Assembly (NCBI GenBank): GCA_037783545.1
Contig: JBBELK010000030.1
Coordinates: 1,488,001-1,552,000 of the forward strand
DNA length: 64,000 nt
Direction of reading: 5' to 3'
Origin: Henricia sp. BOLD:AAB3569
Lineage: Eukaryota; Echinodermata; Asteroidea; Spinulosida; Echinasteridae
The notes below the pieces were generated by a model. It saw nothing but the letters and a program-made list of their open reading frames with translations. It made no database searches and was not told where the DNA came from. A program made the position numbers and the translations under genes. Positions 42,581 through 57,023 of the stretch are shown piece after piece (position 1 is the first letter of the stretch; each line of letters begins with the position of its first letter).

Positions 42581-45500
42581 TCAATTTTTTATGACAAGTG
42601 CGCAATATAGAGAGTTTAGGGCATGCAAAATTTGAAGTTCGTCGGAACATTTTTCGACCTCCAAATTTGCCGACGTTTGGACCACACTTTGACCAAATTG
42701 CCGAGCCAAACTGCGGTGCGTTAACGACAGTCCGAATGACTGAGCATGCGCACAACTCAGGAGTACCCCAAAGAGGTGTGTACAGACAGCCACGGTTTGC
42801 GTGAGAGCAGTCAGGAAGCCTCAACCCAGTTTTTTCTAAACTTTGAAATTTCTCTGCCATTTCCCTGCGAAAGTCTGTCAATTTTGTATGACAAGTGCGC
42901 AATTTAGAGAGTTTAGGGCATGCAAAATTTGAAGTTCGTCGGAACATTTTTCGACCTCCAAATTTGCCGACGTTTGGACCACACTTTGACCAAATTGCCG
43001 AGCCAAACTGCGGTGCGTTAACGACAGTCCGAATGACTGAGCATGCGCACAACTCAGGAGTACCCCAAAGAGGTGTGTACAGACAGCCACGGTTTGCGTG
43101 AGAGCAGTCAGGAAGCCTCAACCCAGTTTTTTCTAAACTTTGAAATTTCTCTGCCATTTCCCGGCGAAAGTCTGTCAATTTTTTATGACAAGTGTGCAAT
43201 ATAGAGAGTTTAGGGCATGCAAAATTTGAAGTTCGTCGGAACATTTTTCGACCTCCAAATTTGCCGACGTTTGGACCACACTTTGACCAAATTGCCGAGC
43301 CAAACTGCGGTGCGTTAACGACAGTCCGAATGACTGAGCATGCGCACAACTCAGGAGTACCCCAAAGAGGTGTGTACAGACAGCCACGGTTTGCGTGAGA
43401 GCAGTCAGGAAGCCCAAACCCAGTTTTTTCTAAACTTTGAAATTTCTCTGCCATTTCCGGGCGAAAGTCTGTCAATTTTTTATGACAAGTGCGCAATATA
43501 GAGAGTTTAGGGCATGCAAAATTTGAAGTTCGTCGGAACATTTTTCGACCTCCAAATTTGCCGACGTTTGGACCACACTTTGACCAAATTGCCGAGCCAA
43601 ACTGCGGTGCGTTAACGACAGTCCGAATGACTGAGCATGCGCACAACTCAGGAGTACCCCAAAGAGGTGTGTACAGACAGCCACGGTTTGCGTGAGAGCA
43701 GTCAGGAAGCCTCAACCCAGTTTTTTCTAAACTTTGAAATTTCTCTGCCATTTCCCGGCGAAAGTCTGTCAATTTTTTATGACAAGTGTGCAATATAGAG
43801 AGTTTAGGGCATGCAAAATTTGAAGTTCGTCGGAACATTTTTCGACCTCCAAATTTGCCGACGTTTGGACCACACTTTGACCAAATTGCCGAGCCAAACT
43901 GCGGTGCGTTAACGACAGTCCGAATGACTGAGCATGCGCACAACTCAGGAGTACCCCAAAGAGGTGTGTACAGACAGCCACGGTTTGCGTGAGAGCAGTC
44001 AGGAAGCCCAAACCCAGTTTTTTCTAAACTTTGAAATTTCTCTGCCATTTCCGGGCGAAAGTCTGTCAATTTTTTATGACAAGTGCGCAATATAGAGAGT
44101 TTAGGGCATGCAAAATTTGAAGTTCGTCGGAACATTTTTCGACCTCCAAATTTGCCGACGTTTGGACCACACTTTGACCAAATTGCCGAGCCAAACTGCG
44201 GTGCGTTAACGACAGTCCGAATGACTGAGCATGCGCACAACTCAGGAGTACCCCAAAGAGGTGTGTACAGACAGCCACGGTTTGCGTGAGAGCAGTCAGG
44301 AAGCCTCAACCCAGTTTTTTCTAAACTTTGAAATTTCTCTGCCATTTCCCGGCGAAAGTCTGTCAATTTTTTATGACAAGTGCGCAATACAGAGAGTTTA
44401 GGGCATGTAAAATTTGAAGTTCGTCGGAACATTTTTCGACCTCCAAATTTGCCGACGTTTGGACCACACTTTGACCAAATTGCCGAGCCAAACTGCGGTG
44501 CGTTAACGACAGTCCGAATGACTGAGCATGCGCACAACTCAGGAGTACCCCAAAGAGGTGTGTACAGACAGCCACGGTTTGCGTGAGAGCAGTCAGGAAG
44601 CCTCAACCCAGTTTTTTCTAAACTTTGAAATTTCTCTGCCATTTCCCGGCGAAAGTCTGTCAATTTTTTATGACAAGTGCGCAATATAGAGAGTTTAGGG
44701 CATGCAAAATTTGAAGTTCGTCGGAACATTTTTCGACCTCCAAATTTGCCGACGTTTGGACCACACTTTGACCAAATTGCCGAGCCAAACTGCGGTGCGT
44801 TAACGACAGTCCGAATGACTGAGCATGCGCACAACTCAGGAGTACCCCAAAGAGGTGTGTACAGACAGCCACGGTTTGCGTGAGAGCAGTCAGGAAGCCT
44901 CAACCCAGTTTTTTCTAAACTTTGAAATTTCTCTGCCATTTCCGGGCGAAAGTCTGTCAATTTTTTATGACAAGTGCGCAATATAGAGAGTTTAGGGCAT
45001 GCAAAATTTGAAGTTCGTCGGAACATTTTTCGACCTCCAAATTTGCCGACGTTTGGACCACACTTTGACCAAATTGCCGAGCCAAACTGCGGTGCGTTGA
45101 CGACAGTCCGAATGACTGAGCATGCGCACAACTCAGGAGTACCCCAAAGAGGTGTGTACAGACAGCCACGGTTTGCGTGAGAGCAGTCAGGAAGCCTCAA
45201 CCCAGTTTTTTCTAAACTTTGAAATTTCTCTGCCATTTCCCGGCGAAAGTCTGTCAATTTTTTATGACAAGTGCGCAATATAGAGAGTTTAGGGCATGCA
45301 AAATTTGAAGTTCGTCGGAACATTTTTCGACCTCCAAATTTGCCGACGTTTGGACCACACTTTGACCAAATTGCCGAGCCAAACTGCGGTGCGTTAACGA
45401 CAGTCCGAATGACTGAGCATGCGCACAACTCAGGAGTACCCCAAAGAGGTGTGTACAGACAGCCACGGTTTGCGTGAGAGCAGTCAGGAAGCCTCAACCC

Positions 45501-46144
45501 AGTTTTTTCTAAACTTTGAAATTTCTCTGCCATTTCCCTGCGAAAGTCTGTCAATTTTGTATGACAAGTGCGCAATTTAGAGAGTTTAGGGCATGCAAAA
45601 TTTGAAGTTCGTCGGAACATTTTTCGACCTCCAAATTTGCCGACGTTTGGACCACACTTTGACCAAATTGCCGAGCCAAACTGCGGTGCGTTAACGACAG
45701 TCCGAATGACTGAGCATGCGCACAACTCAGGAGTACCCCAAAGAGGTGTGTACAGACAGCCACGGTTTGCGTGAGAGCAGTCAGGAAGCCTCAACCCAGT
45801 TTTTTCTAAACTTTGAAATTTCTCTGCCATTTCCTGGCGAAAGTCTGTCAATTTTTTATGACAAGTGTGCAATATAGAGAGTTTAGGGCATGCAAAATTT
45901 GAAGTTCGTCGGAACATTTTTCGACCTCCAAATTTGCCGACGTTTGGACCACACTTTGACCAAATTGCCGAGCCAAACTGCGGTGCGTTAACGACAGTCC
46001 GAATGACTGAGCATGCGCACAACTCAGGAGTACCCCAAAGAGGTGTGTACAGACAGCCACGGTTTGCGTGAGAGCAGTCAGGAAGCCTAAACCCAGTTTT
46101 TTCTAAACTTTGAAATTTCTCTGCCATTTCCCGGCGAAAGTCTG
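42581..46144 (+). repeat. Higher-order repeat, 2673-bp period with inner dimer repeat
   Basis: The series TTTCCCTGCGAAAG, then CAATTTTGTATGAC with CAATTTAGAG, then AAGTGTGCAATATAG occurs near 42863-43195 and again near 45536-45868. The offset is 2673 bp (9 x 297). Inside it, the pair of monomers at 43175 and 43472 (GTGTGCAATA, AGCCCAAACCC, TTCCGGGCG) is repeated at 43769 and 44066, a 594-bp dimer. Confidence 0.78.
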
Positions 46145-49100
46145 TCAATTTTGTATGACAAGTGCGCAATATAGAGAGTTTAGGGCATGCAAAATTTGAT
46201 GTTCGTCGGAACATTTTTCGACCTCCAAATTTGCCGACGTTTGGACCACACTTTGACCAAATTGCCGAGCCAAACTGCGGTGCGTTAACGACAGTCCGAA
46301 TGACTGAGCATGCGCACAACTCAGGAGTACCCCAAAGAGGTGTGTACAGACAGCCACGGTTTGCGTGAGAGCAGTCAGGAAGCCTCAACCCAGTTTTTTC
46401 ACAAAACTTTGAAATTTCTCTGCCATTTCCCGGCGAAAGTCTGTCAATTTTTTATGACAAGTGCGCAATATAGAGAGTTTAGGGCATGCAAAATTTGAAG
46501 TTCGTCGGAACATTTTTCGACCTCCAAATTTGCCGACGTTTGGACCACACTTTGACCAAATTGCCGAGCCAAACTGCGTTGCGTTAACGACAGTCCGAAT
46601 GACTGAGCATGCGCACAACTCAGGAGTACCCCAAAGAGGTGTGTACAGACAGCCACGGTTTGCGTGAGAGCAGTCAGGAAGCCTCAACCCAGTTTTTTCT
46701 AAACTTTGAAATTTCTCTGCCATTTCCCGGCGAAAGTCTGTCAATTTGTTATGACAAGTGCGCAATATAGAGAGTTTAGGGCATGCAAAATTTGAAGTTC
46801 GTCGGAACATTTTTCGACCTCCAAATTTGCCGACGTTTGGACCACACTTTGACCAAATTGCCGAGCCAAACTGCGGTGCGTTAACGACAGTCCGAATGAC
46901 TGAGCATGCGCACAACTCAGGAGTACCCCAAAGAGGTGTGTACAGACAGCCACGGTTTGCGTGAGAGCAGTCAGGAAGCCTCAACCCAGTTTTTTCTAAA
47001 CTTTGAAATTTCTCTGCCATTTCCCGGCGAAAGTCTGTCAATTTTTTATGACAAGTGCGCAATATAGAGAGTTTAGGGCATGCAAAATTTGAAGTTCGTC
47101 GGAACATTTTTCGACCTCCAAATTTGCCGACGTTTGGACCACACTTTGACTAAATTGCCGAGCCAAACTGCGGTGCGTTAACGACAGTCCGAATGACTGA
47201 GCATGCGCACAACTCAGGAGTACCCCAAAGAGGTGTGTACAGACAGCCACGGTTTGCGTGAGAGCAGTCAGGAAGCCTCAACCCAGTTTTTTCTAAACTT
47301 TGAAATTTCTCTGCCATTTCCCGGCGAAAGTCTGTCAATTTTTTATGACAAGTGCGCAATATAGAGAGTTTAGGGCATGCACAATTTGAAGTTCGTCGGA
47401 ACATTTTTCGACCTCCAAATTTGCCGACGTTTGGACCACACTTTGACCAAATTGCCGAGCCAAACTGCGGTGCGTTAACGACAGTCCGAATGACTGAGCA
47501 TGCGCACAACTCAGGAGTACCCCAAAGAGGTGTGTACAGACAGCCACGGTTTGCGTGAGAGCAGTCAGGAAGCCTCAACCCAGTTTTTTCTAAACTTTGA
47601 AATTTCTCTGCCATTTCCCGGCGAAAGTCTGTCAATTTTTTATGACAAGTGCGCAATATAGAGAGTTTAGGGCATGCAAAATTTGAAGTTCGTCGGAACA
47701 TTTTTCGACCTCCAAATTTGCCGACGTTTGGACCACACTTTGACCAAATTGCCGAGCCAAACTGCGGTGCGTTAACGACAGTCCGAATGACTGAGCATGC
47801 GCACAACTCAGGAGTACCCCAAAGAGGTGTGTACAGACATCCACGGTTTGCGTGAGAGCAGTCAGGAAGCCTCAACCCAGTTTATTCTAAACTTTGAAAT
47901 TTCTCTGCCATTTCCCGGCGAAAGTCTGTAAATTTTTTATGACAAGTGCGCAATATAGAGAGTTTAGGGCATGCAAAATTTGAAGTTCGTCGGAACATTT
48001 TTCGACCTCCAAATTTGCCGACGTTTGGACCACACTTTGACCAAATTGCCGAGCCAAACTGCGTTGCGTTAACGACAGTCCGAATGACTGAGCATGCGCA
48101 CAACTCAGGAGTACCCCAAAGAGGTGTGTACAGACAGCCACGGTTTGCGTGAGAGCAGTCAGGAAGCCTCAACCCAGTTTTTTCTAAACTTTGAAATTTC
48201 TCTGCCATTTCCCGGCGAAAGTCTGTCAATTTTTTATGACAAGTGCGCAATATAGAGAGTTTAGGGCATGCAAAATTTGAAGTTCGTCGGAACATTTTTC
48301 GACCTCCAAATTTGCCGACGTTTGGACCACACTTTGACCAAATTGCCGAGCCAAACTGCGGTGCGTTAACGACAGTCCGAATGACTGAGCATGCGCACAA
48401 CTCAGGAGTACCCCAAACAGGTGTGTACAGACAGCCACGGTTTGCGTGAGAGCAGTCAGGAAGCCTCAACCCAGTTTTTTCTAAACTTTGAAATTTCTCT
48501 GCCATTTCCCGGCGAAAGTCTGTCAATTTTTTATGACAAGTGCGCAATATAGAGAGTTTAGGGCATGCACAATTTGAAGTTCGTCGGAACATTTTTCGAC
48601 CTCCAAATTTGCCGACGTTTGGACCACACTTTGACCAAATTGCCGAGCCAAACTGCGGTGCGTTAACGACAGTCCGAATGACTGAGCATGCGCACAACTC
48701 AGGAGTACCCCAAAGAGGTGTGTACAGACAGCCACGGTTTGCGTGAGAGCAGTCAGGAAGCCTCAACCCAGTTTTTTCTAAACTTTGAAATTTCTCTGCC
48801 ATTTCCCGGCGAAAGTCTGTCAATTTTTTATGACAAGTGCGCAATATAGAGAGTTTAGGGCATGCAAAATTTGAAGTTCGTCGGAACATTTTTCGACCTC
48901 CAAATTTGCCGACGTTTGGACCACACTTTGACCAAATTGCCGAGCCAAACTGCGGTGCGTTAACGACAGTCCGAATGACTGAGCATGCGCACAACTCAGG
49001 AGTACCCCAAAGAGGTGTGTACAGACAGCCACGGTTTGCGTGAGAGCAGTCAGGAAGCCTCAACCCAGTTTTTTCTAAACTTTGAAATTTCTCTGCCATT

Positions 49101-52100
49101 TCCCGGCGAAAGTCTGTCATTTTTTTATGACAAGTGCGCAATATAGAGAGTTTAGGGCATGCAAAATTTGAAGTTCGTTGGAACATTTTTCGACCTCCAA
49201 ATTTGCCGACGTTTGGACCACACTTTGACCAAATTGCCGAGCCAAACTGCGGTGCGTTAACGACAGTCCGAATGACTGAGCATGCGCACAACTCAGGAGT
49301 ACCCCAAAGAGGTGTGTACAGACAGCCACGGTTTGCGTGAGAGCAGTCAGGAAGCCTCAACCCAGTTGTTTCTAAACTTTGAAATTTCTCTGCCATTTCC
49401 CGGCGAAAGTCTGTCAATTTGTTATGACAAGTGCGCAATACAGAGAGTTTAGGGCATGTAAAATTTGAAGTTCGTCGGAACATTTTTCGACCTCCAAATT
49501 TGCCGACGTTTGGACCACACTTTGACCAAATTGCCGAGCCAAACTGCGGTGCGTTAACGACAGTCCGAATGACTGAGCATGCGCACAACTCAGGAGTACC
49601 CCAAAGAGGTGTGTACAGACAGCCACGGTTTGCGTGAGAGCAGTCAGGAAGCCTCAACCCAGTTTTTTCTAAACTTTGAAATTTCTCTGCCATTTCCCGG
49701 CGAAAGTCTGTCAATTTTTTATGACAAGTGCGCAATATAGAGAGTTTAGGGCATGCAAAATTTGAAGTTCGTCGGAACATTTTTCGACCTCCAAATTTGC
49801 CGACGTTTGGACCACACTTTGACCAAATTGCCGAGCCAAACTGCGGTGCGTTAACGACAGTCCGAATGACTGAGCATGCGCACAACTCAGGAGTACCCCA
49901 AAGAGGTGTGTACAGACAGCCACGGTTTGCGTGAGAGCAGTCAGGAAGCCTCAACCCAGTTTTTTCTAAACTTTGAAATTTCTCTGCCATTTCCCGGCGA
50001 AAGTCTGTAATTTTTTATGACAAGTGCGCAATATAGAGAGTTTAGGGCATGCAAAATTTGAAGTTCGTCGGAACATTTTTCGACCTCCAAATTTGCCGAC
50101 GTTTGGACCACACTTTGACCAAATTGCCGAGCCAAACTGCGGTGCGTTAACGACAGTCCGAATGACTGAGCATGCGCACAACTCAGGAGTACCCCAAAGA
50201 GGTGTGTACAGACAGCCACGGTTTGCGTGAGAGCAGTCAGGAAGCCTCAACCCAGTTTTTTCTAAACTTTGAAATTTCTCTGCCATTTCCCGGCGAAAGT
50301 CTGTCAATTTTTTATGACAAGTGCGCAATATAGAGAGTTTAGGGCATGCAAAATTTGAAGTTCGTCGGAACATTTTTCGACCTCCAAATTTGCCGACGTT
50401 TGGACCACACTTTGACCAAATTGCCGAGCCAAACTGCGGTGCGTTAACGACAGTCCGAATGACTGAGCATGCGCACAACTCAGGAGTACCCCAAAGAGGT
50501 GTGTACAGACAGCCACGGTTTGCGTGAGAGCAGTCAGGAAGCCTCAACCCAGTTTTTTCTAAACTTTGAAATTTCTCTGCCATTTCCCGGCGAAAGTCTG
50601 TCAATTTTTTATGACAAGTGCGCAATATAGAGAGTTTAGGGCATGCAAAATTTGAAGTTCGTCGGAACATTTTTCGACCTCCAAATTTGCCGACGTTTGG
50701 ACCACACTTTGACCAAATTGCCGAGCCAAACTGCGGTGCGTTAACGACAGTCCGAATGACTGAGCATGCGCACAACTCAGGAGTACCCCAAAGAGGTGTG
50801 TACAGACAGCCACGGTTTGCGTGAGAGCAGTCAGGAAGCCTCAACCCAGTTTTTTCTAAACTTTGAAATTTCTCTGCCATTTCCCGGCGAAAGTCTGTAA
50901 TTTTTTTATGACAAGTGCGCAATATAGAGAGTTTAGGGCATGCAAAATTTGAAGTTCGTCGGAACATTTTTCGACCTCCAAATTTGCCGACGTTTGGACC
51001 ACACTTTGACCAAATTGCCGAGCCAAACTGCGGTGCGTTAACGACAGTCCGAATGACTGAGCATGCGCACAACTCAGGAGTACCCCAAAGAGGTGTGTAC
51101 AGACAGCCACGGTTTGCGTGAGAGCAGTCAGGAAGCCTCAACCCAGTTTTTTCTAAACTTTGAAATTTCTCTGCCATTTCCCGGCGAAAGTCTGTCAATT
51201 TTTTATGACAAGTGCGCAATATAGAGAGTTTAGGGCATGCAAAATTTGAAGTTCGTCGGAACATTTTTCGACCTCCAAATTTGCCGACGTTTGGACCACA
51301 CTTTGACCAAATTGCCGAGCCAAACTGCGGTGCGTTAACGACAGTCCGAATGACTAAGCATGCGCACAACTCAGGAGTACCCCAAAGAGGTGTGTACAGA
51401 CAGCCACGGTTTGCGTGAGAGCAGTCAGGAAGCCTCAACCCAGTTTTTTCTAAACTTTGAAATTTCTCTGCCATTTCCCGGCGAAAGTCTGTCAATTTTT
51501 TATGACAAGTGCGCAATATAGAGAGTTTAGGGCATGCAAAATTTGAAGTTCGTCGGAACATTTTTCGACCTCCAAATTTGCCGACGTTTGGACCACACTT
51601 TGACCAAATTGCCGAGCCAAACTGCGGTGCGTTAACGACAGTCCGAATGACTGAGCATGCGCACAACTCAGGAGTACCCCAAAGAGGTGTGTACAGACAG
51701 CCACGGTTTGCGTGAGAGCAGTCAGGAAGCCTCAACCCAGTTTTTTCTAAACTTTGAAATTTCTCTGCCATTTCCCGGCGAAAGTCTGTCAATTTTTTAT
51801 GACAAGTGCGCAATATAGAGAGTTTAGGGCATGCAAAATTTGAAGTTCGTCGGAACATTTTTCGACCTCCAAATTTGCCGACGTTTGGACCACACTTTGA
51901 CCAAATTGCCGAGCCAAACTGCGGTGCGTTAACGACAGTCCGAATGACTGAGCATGCGCACAACTCAGGAGTACCCCAAAGAGGTGTGTACAGACAGCCA
52001 CGGTTTGCGTGAGAGCAGTCAGGAAGCCTCAACCCAGTTTTTTCTAAACTTTGAAATTTCTCTGCCATTTCCCGGCGAAAGTCTGTCAACTTTTTGATGA

Positions 52101-55100
52101 CAAGTGCGCAATATAGAGAGTTTAGGGCATGCAAAATTTGAAGTTCGTCGGAACATTTTTCGACCTCCAAATTTGCCGACGTTTGGACCACACTTTGACC
52201 AAATTGCCGAGCCAAACTGCGGTGCGTTAACGACAGTCCGAATGACTGAGCATGCGCACAACTCAGGAGTACCCCAAAGAGGTGTGTACAGACAGCCACG
52301 GTTTGCGTGAGAGCAGTCAGGAAGCCTCAACCCAGTTTTTTCTAAACTTTGAAATTTCTCTGCCATTTCCCGGCGAAAGTCTGTCAATTTTTTATGACAA
52401 GGGCGCAATATAGAGAGTTTAGGGCATGCAAAATTTGAAGTTCGTCGGAACATTTTTCGACCTCCAAATTTGCCGACGTTTGGACCACACTTTGACCAAA
52501 TTGCCGAGCCAAACTGCGGTGCGTTAACGACAGTCCGAATGACTGAGCATGCGCACAACTCAGGAGTACCCCAAAGAGGTGTGTACAGACAGCCACGGTT
52601 TGCGTGAGAGCAGTCAGGAAGCCTCAACCCAGTTTTTTCTAAACTTTGAAATTTCTCTGCCATTTCCCGGCGAAAGTCTGTCAATTTTTTATGACAAGTG
52701 CGCAATATAGAGAGTTTAGGGCATGCAAAATTTGAAGTTCGTCGGAACATTTTTCGACCTCCAAATTTGCCGACGTTTGGACCACACTTTGACCAAATTG
52801 CCGAGCCAAACTGCGGTGCGTTAACGACAGTCCGAATGACTGAGCATGCGCACAACTCAGGAGTATCCCAAAGAGGTGTGTACAGACAGCCACGGTTTGC
52901 GTGAGAGCAGTCAGGAAGCCTCAACCCAGTTTTTTCTAAACTTTGAAATTTCTCTGCCATTTCCCGGCGAAAGTCTGTCAATTTTTTTATGACAAGTGCG
53001 CAATATAGAGAATTTAGGGCATGCAAAATTTGAAGTTCGTCGGAACATTTTTCGACCTCCAAATTTTCCGACGTTTGGACCACACTTTGACCAAATTGCC
53101 GAGCCAAACTGCGGTGCGTTAACGACAGTCCGAATGACTGAGCATGCGCACAACTCAGGAGTACCCCAAAGAGGTGTGTACAGACAGCCACGGTTTGCGT
53201 GAGAGCAGTCAGGAAGCCTCAACCCAGTTTTTTCTAAACTTTGAAATTTCTCTGCCATTTCCCGGCGAAAGTCTGTCAATTTTTTTATGACAAGTGCGCA
53301 ATATAGAGAGTTTAGGGCATGCAAAATTTGAAGTTCGTCGGAACATTTTTCGACCTCCAATTTGCCGACGTTTGGACCACACTTTGACCAAATTGCCGAG
53401 CCAAACTGCGGTGCGTTAACGACAGTCCGAATGACTGAGCATGCGCACAACTCGGGAGTACCCCAAAGAGGTGTGTACAGACAGCCACGGTTTGCGTAAG
53501 AGCAGTCAGGAAGCCTCAACCCAGTTTTTTCTAAACTTTGAAATTTCTCTGCCATTTCCCGGCGAAAGTCTGTCAATTTTTTATGACAAGTGCGCAATAT
53601 AGAGAGTTTAGGGCATGCAAAATTTGAAGTTCGTCGGAACATTTTTCGACCTCCAAATTTGCCGACGTTTGGACCACACTTTGACCAAATTGCCGAGCCA
53701 AACTGCGGTGCGTTAACGACAGTCCGAATGACTGAGCATGCGCACAACTCAGGAGTACCCCAAAGAGGTGTGTACAGACAGCCACGGTTTGCGTGAGAGC
53801 AGTCAGGAAGCCTCAACCCAGTTTTTTCTAAACTTTGAAATTTCTCTGCCATTTCCCGGCGAAAGTCTGTCAATTTTTTATGACAAGTGCGCAATATAGA
53901 GAGTTTAGGGCATGCAAAATTTGAAGTTCGTCGGAACATTTTTCGACCTCCAAATTTGCCGACGTTTGGACCACACTTTGACCAAATTGCCGAGCCAAAC
54001 TGCGGTGCGTTAACGACAGTCCGAATGACTGAGCATGCGCACAACTCAGGAGTACCCCAAAGAGGTGTGTACAGACAGCCACGGTTTGCGTGAGAGCAGT
54101 CAGGAAGCCTCAACCCAGTTTTTTCTAAACTTTGAAATTTCTCTGCCATTTCCCGGCGAAAGTCTGTCAATTTTTTATGACAAGTGCGCAATATAGAGAG
54201 TTTAGGGCATGCAAAATTTGAAGTTCGTCGGAACATTTTCGACCTCCAAATTTGCCGACGTTTGGACCACACTTTGACCAAATTGCCAAGCCAAACTGCG
54301 GTGCGTTAACGACAGTCCGAATGACTGAGCATGCGCACAACTCAGGAGTACCCCAAAGAGGTGTGTACAGACAGCCACGGTTTGCGTGAGAGCAGTCAAG
54401 AAGCCTCAACCCAGTTTTTTCTAAACTTTAAAATTTCTCTGCCATTTCCCGGCGAAAGTCTGTCAATTTTTTTATGACAAGTGCGCAATATAGAGAGTTT
54501 AGGGCATGCAAAATTTGAAGTTCGTCGGAACATTTTTCGACCTCCAAATTTGCCGACGTTTGGACCACACTTTGACCAAATTGCCGAGCCAAACTGCGGT
54601 GCGTTAACGACAGTCCGAATGACTGAGCATGCGCACAACTCAGGAGTACCCCAAAGAGGTGTGTACAGACAGCCACGGTTTGCGTGAGAGCAGTCAGGAA
54701 GCCTCAACCCAGTTTTTTCTAAACTTTGAAATTTCTCTGCCATTTCCCGGCGAAAGTCTGTCAATTTTTTATGACAAGTGCGCAATATAGAGAGTTTAGG
54801 GCATGCAAAATTTGAAGTTCGTCGGAACATTTTTCGACCTCCAAATTTGCCGACGTTTGGACCACACTTTGACCAAATTGCCGAGCCAAACTGCGGTGCG
54901 TTAACGACAGTCCGAATGACTGAGCATGCGCACAACTCAGGAGTACCCCAAAGAGGTGTGTACAGACAGCCACGGTTTGCGTGAGAGCAGTCAGGAAGCC
55001 TCAACCCATTTTTTTCTAAACTTTGAAATTTCTCTGCCATTTCCCGGCGAAAGTCTGTCAATTTTTTATGACAAGTGCGCAATATAGAGAGTTTAGGGCA

Positions 55101-56677
55101 TGCAAAATTTGAAGTTCGTCGGAACATTTTTCGACCTCCAAATTTGCCGACGTTTGGACCACACTTTGACCAAATTGCCGAGCCAAACTGCGGTGCGTTA
55201 ACGACAGTCCGAATGACTGAGCATGCGCACAACTCAGGAGTACCCCAAAGAGGTGTGTACAGACAGCCACGGTTTGCGTGAGAGCAGTAAGGAAGCCTCA
55301 ACCCAGTTTTTTCTAAACTTTGAAATTTCTCTGCCATTTCCCGGCGAAAGTCTGTCAATTTTTTATGACAAGTGCGCAATATAGAGAGTTTAGGGCATGC
55401 AAAATTTGAAGTTCGTCGGAACATTTTTCGACCTCCAAATTTGCCGACGTTTGGACCACACTTTGACCAAATTGCCGAGCCAAACTGCGGTGCGTTAACG
55501 ACAGTCCGAATGACTGAGCATGCGCACAACTCAGGAGTACCCCAAAGAGGTGTGTACAGACAGCCACGGTTTGCGTGAGAGCAGTCAGGAAGCCTCAACC
55601 CAGTTTTTTCTAAACTTTGAAATTTCTCTGCCATTTCCCGGCGAAAGTCTGTCAATTTTTTATGACAAGTGCGCAATATAGAGAGTTTAGAGCATGCAAA
55701 ATTTGAAGTTCGTCGGAACATTTTTCGACCTCCAAATTTGCCGACGTTTGGACCACACTTTGACCAAATTGCCGAGCCAAACTGCGGTGCGTTAACGACA
55801 GTCCCGAATGACTGAGCATGCGCACAACTCAGGAGTACCCCAAAGAGGTGTGTACAGACAGCCACGGTTTGCGTGAGAGCAGTCAGGAAGCCTCAACCCA
55901 GTTTTTTCTAAACTTTGAAATTTCTCTGCCATTTCCCGGCGAAAGTCTGTCAATTTTTTATGACAAGTGCGCAATATAGAGAGTTTAGGGCATGCAAAAT
56001 TTGAAGTTCGTCGGAACATTTTTCGACATCCAAATTTGCCGACGTTTGGACCACACTTTGACCAAATTGCCGAGCCAAACTGCGGTGCGTTAACGACAGT
56101 CCGAATGACTGAGCATGCGCACAACTCAGGAGTACCCCAAAGAGGTGTGTACAGACAGCCACGGTTTGCGTGAGAGCAGTCAGGAAGCCTCAACCCAGTT
56201 TTTTCTAAACTTTGAAATTTCTCTGCCATTTCCCGGCGAAAGTCTGTCAATTTTTTTATGACAAGTGCGCAATATAGAGAGTTTAGGGCATGCAAAATTT
56301 GAAGTTCGTCGGAACATTTTTCGACCTCCAAATTTGCCGACGTTTGGACCACACTTTGACCAAATTGCCGAGCCAAACTGCGGTGCGTTAACGACAGTCC
56401 GAATGACTGAGCATGCGCACAACTCAGGAGTACCCCAAAGAGGTGTGTACAGACAGCCACGGTTTGCGTGAGAGCAGTCAGGAAGCCTCAACCCAGTTTT
56501 TTCTAAACTTTGAAATTTCTCTGCCATTTCCCGGCGAAAGTCTGTCAATTTGTTATGACAAGTGCGCAATATAGAGAGTTTAGGGCATGCAAAATTTGAA
56601 GTTCGTCGGAACATTTTTCGACCTCCAAATTTGCCGACGTTTGGACCACACTTTGACCAAATTGCCTTTTTCTAAAA

Positions 56678-56701
56678 TGTTTTATTCGTCCGAATAAAAC
56701 A
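56678..56701. repeat. Perfect 24-bp palindrome in block 6
   Basis: Same arms, spacer and offset as in the other blocks. It is intact even though this copy has three single-base losses elsewhere. Confidence 0.93.
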
Positions 56702-56753
56702 CGCTAACCAGTCCAACGTTGTTACCGATAGAACCAGTGCTTCAGGCGTTGTC

Positions 56754-57023
56754 GTTGCCAGTCCAGGTCATTTATCCACTAAGCGTTCGCCGTTATTGCC
56801 AAATTTCCTCATTCGTAGTCGTTGCCAGTCCAGGTCATTTATCCACTAAGCGTTCGCCGTTATTGCCAAATTTCCTCATTCGTAGTCGTTGCCAGTCCAG
56901 GTCATTTATCCACCAATTGTTCGCCGTTATTGCCAAATTTCCTCATTCGTTTCGTTGCCAGTCCAGGTCATTTATCCACCAAATTTCCTCATTCGTTGTC
57001 GTTGCCAATCCAGGTCATTATCC
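56754..57023 (+). repeat. 67-bp minisatellite, three units (block 6)
   Basis: Starts are at 56754, 56821, 56888, 56954 and 57001. The third unit is 66 bp, having lost one base near CATTCGTTTCG. Confidence 0.92.

Larger units (their letters stand above)
38544..56666 (+). repeat. 297-bp satellite array, segment 6 (61 monomers)
   Basis: The length 18,123 bp equals 61 x 297 + 6. The indels found sum to +6. Gains are near 40.21 (1), 46.40 (2), 52.10 (1), 52.99 (1), 53.29 (1), 54.47 (1), 55.80 (1) and 56.26 kb (1). Single losses are near 50.01, 53.36 and 54.24 kb. Typical variants are GCACAATTTG, CCACGCTTTGACC, AAGTGTGCAATATAG, CAATTTAGAG and CTGCGTTGCG. The CCAAATAGG and TTTTCCGACG variants of the left half are nearly absent. 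No genes are seen. Confidence 0.97.
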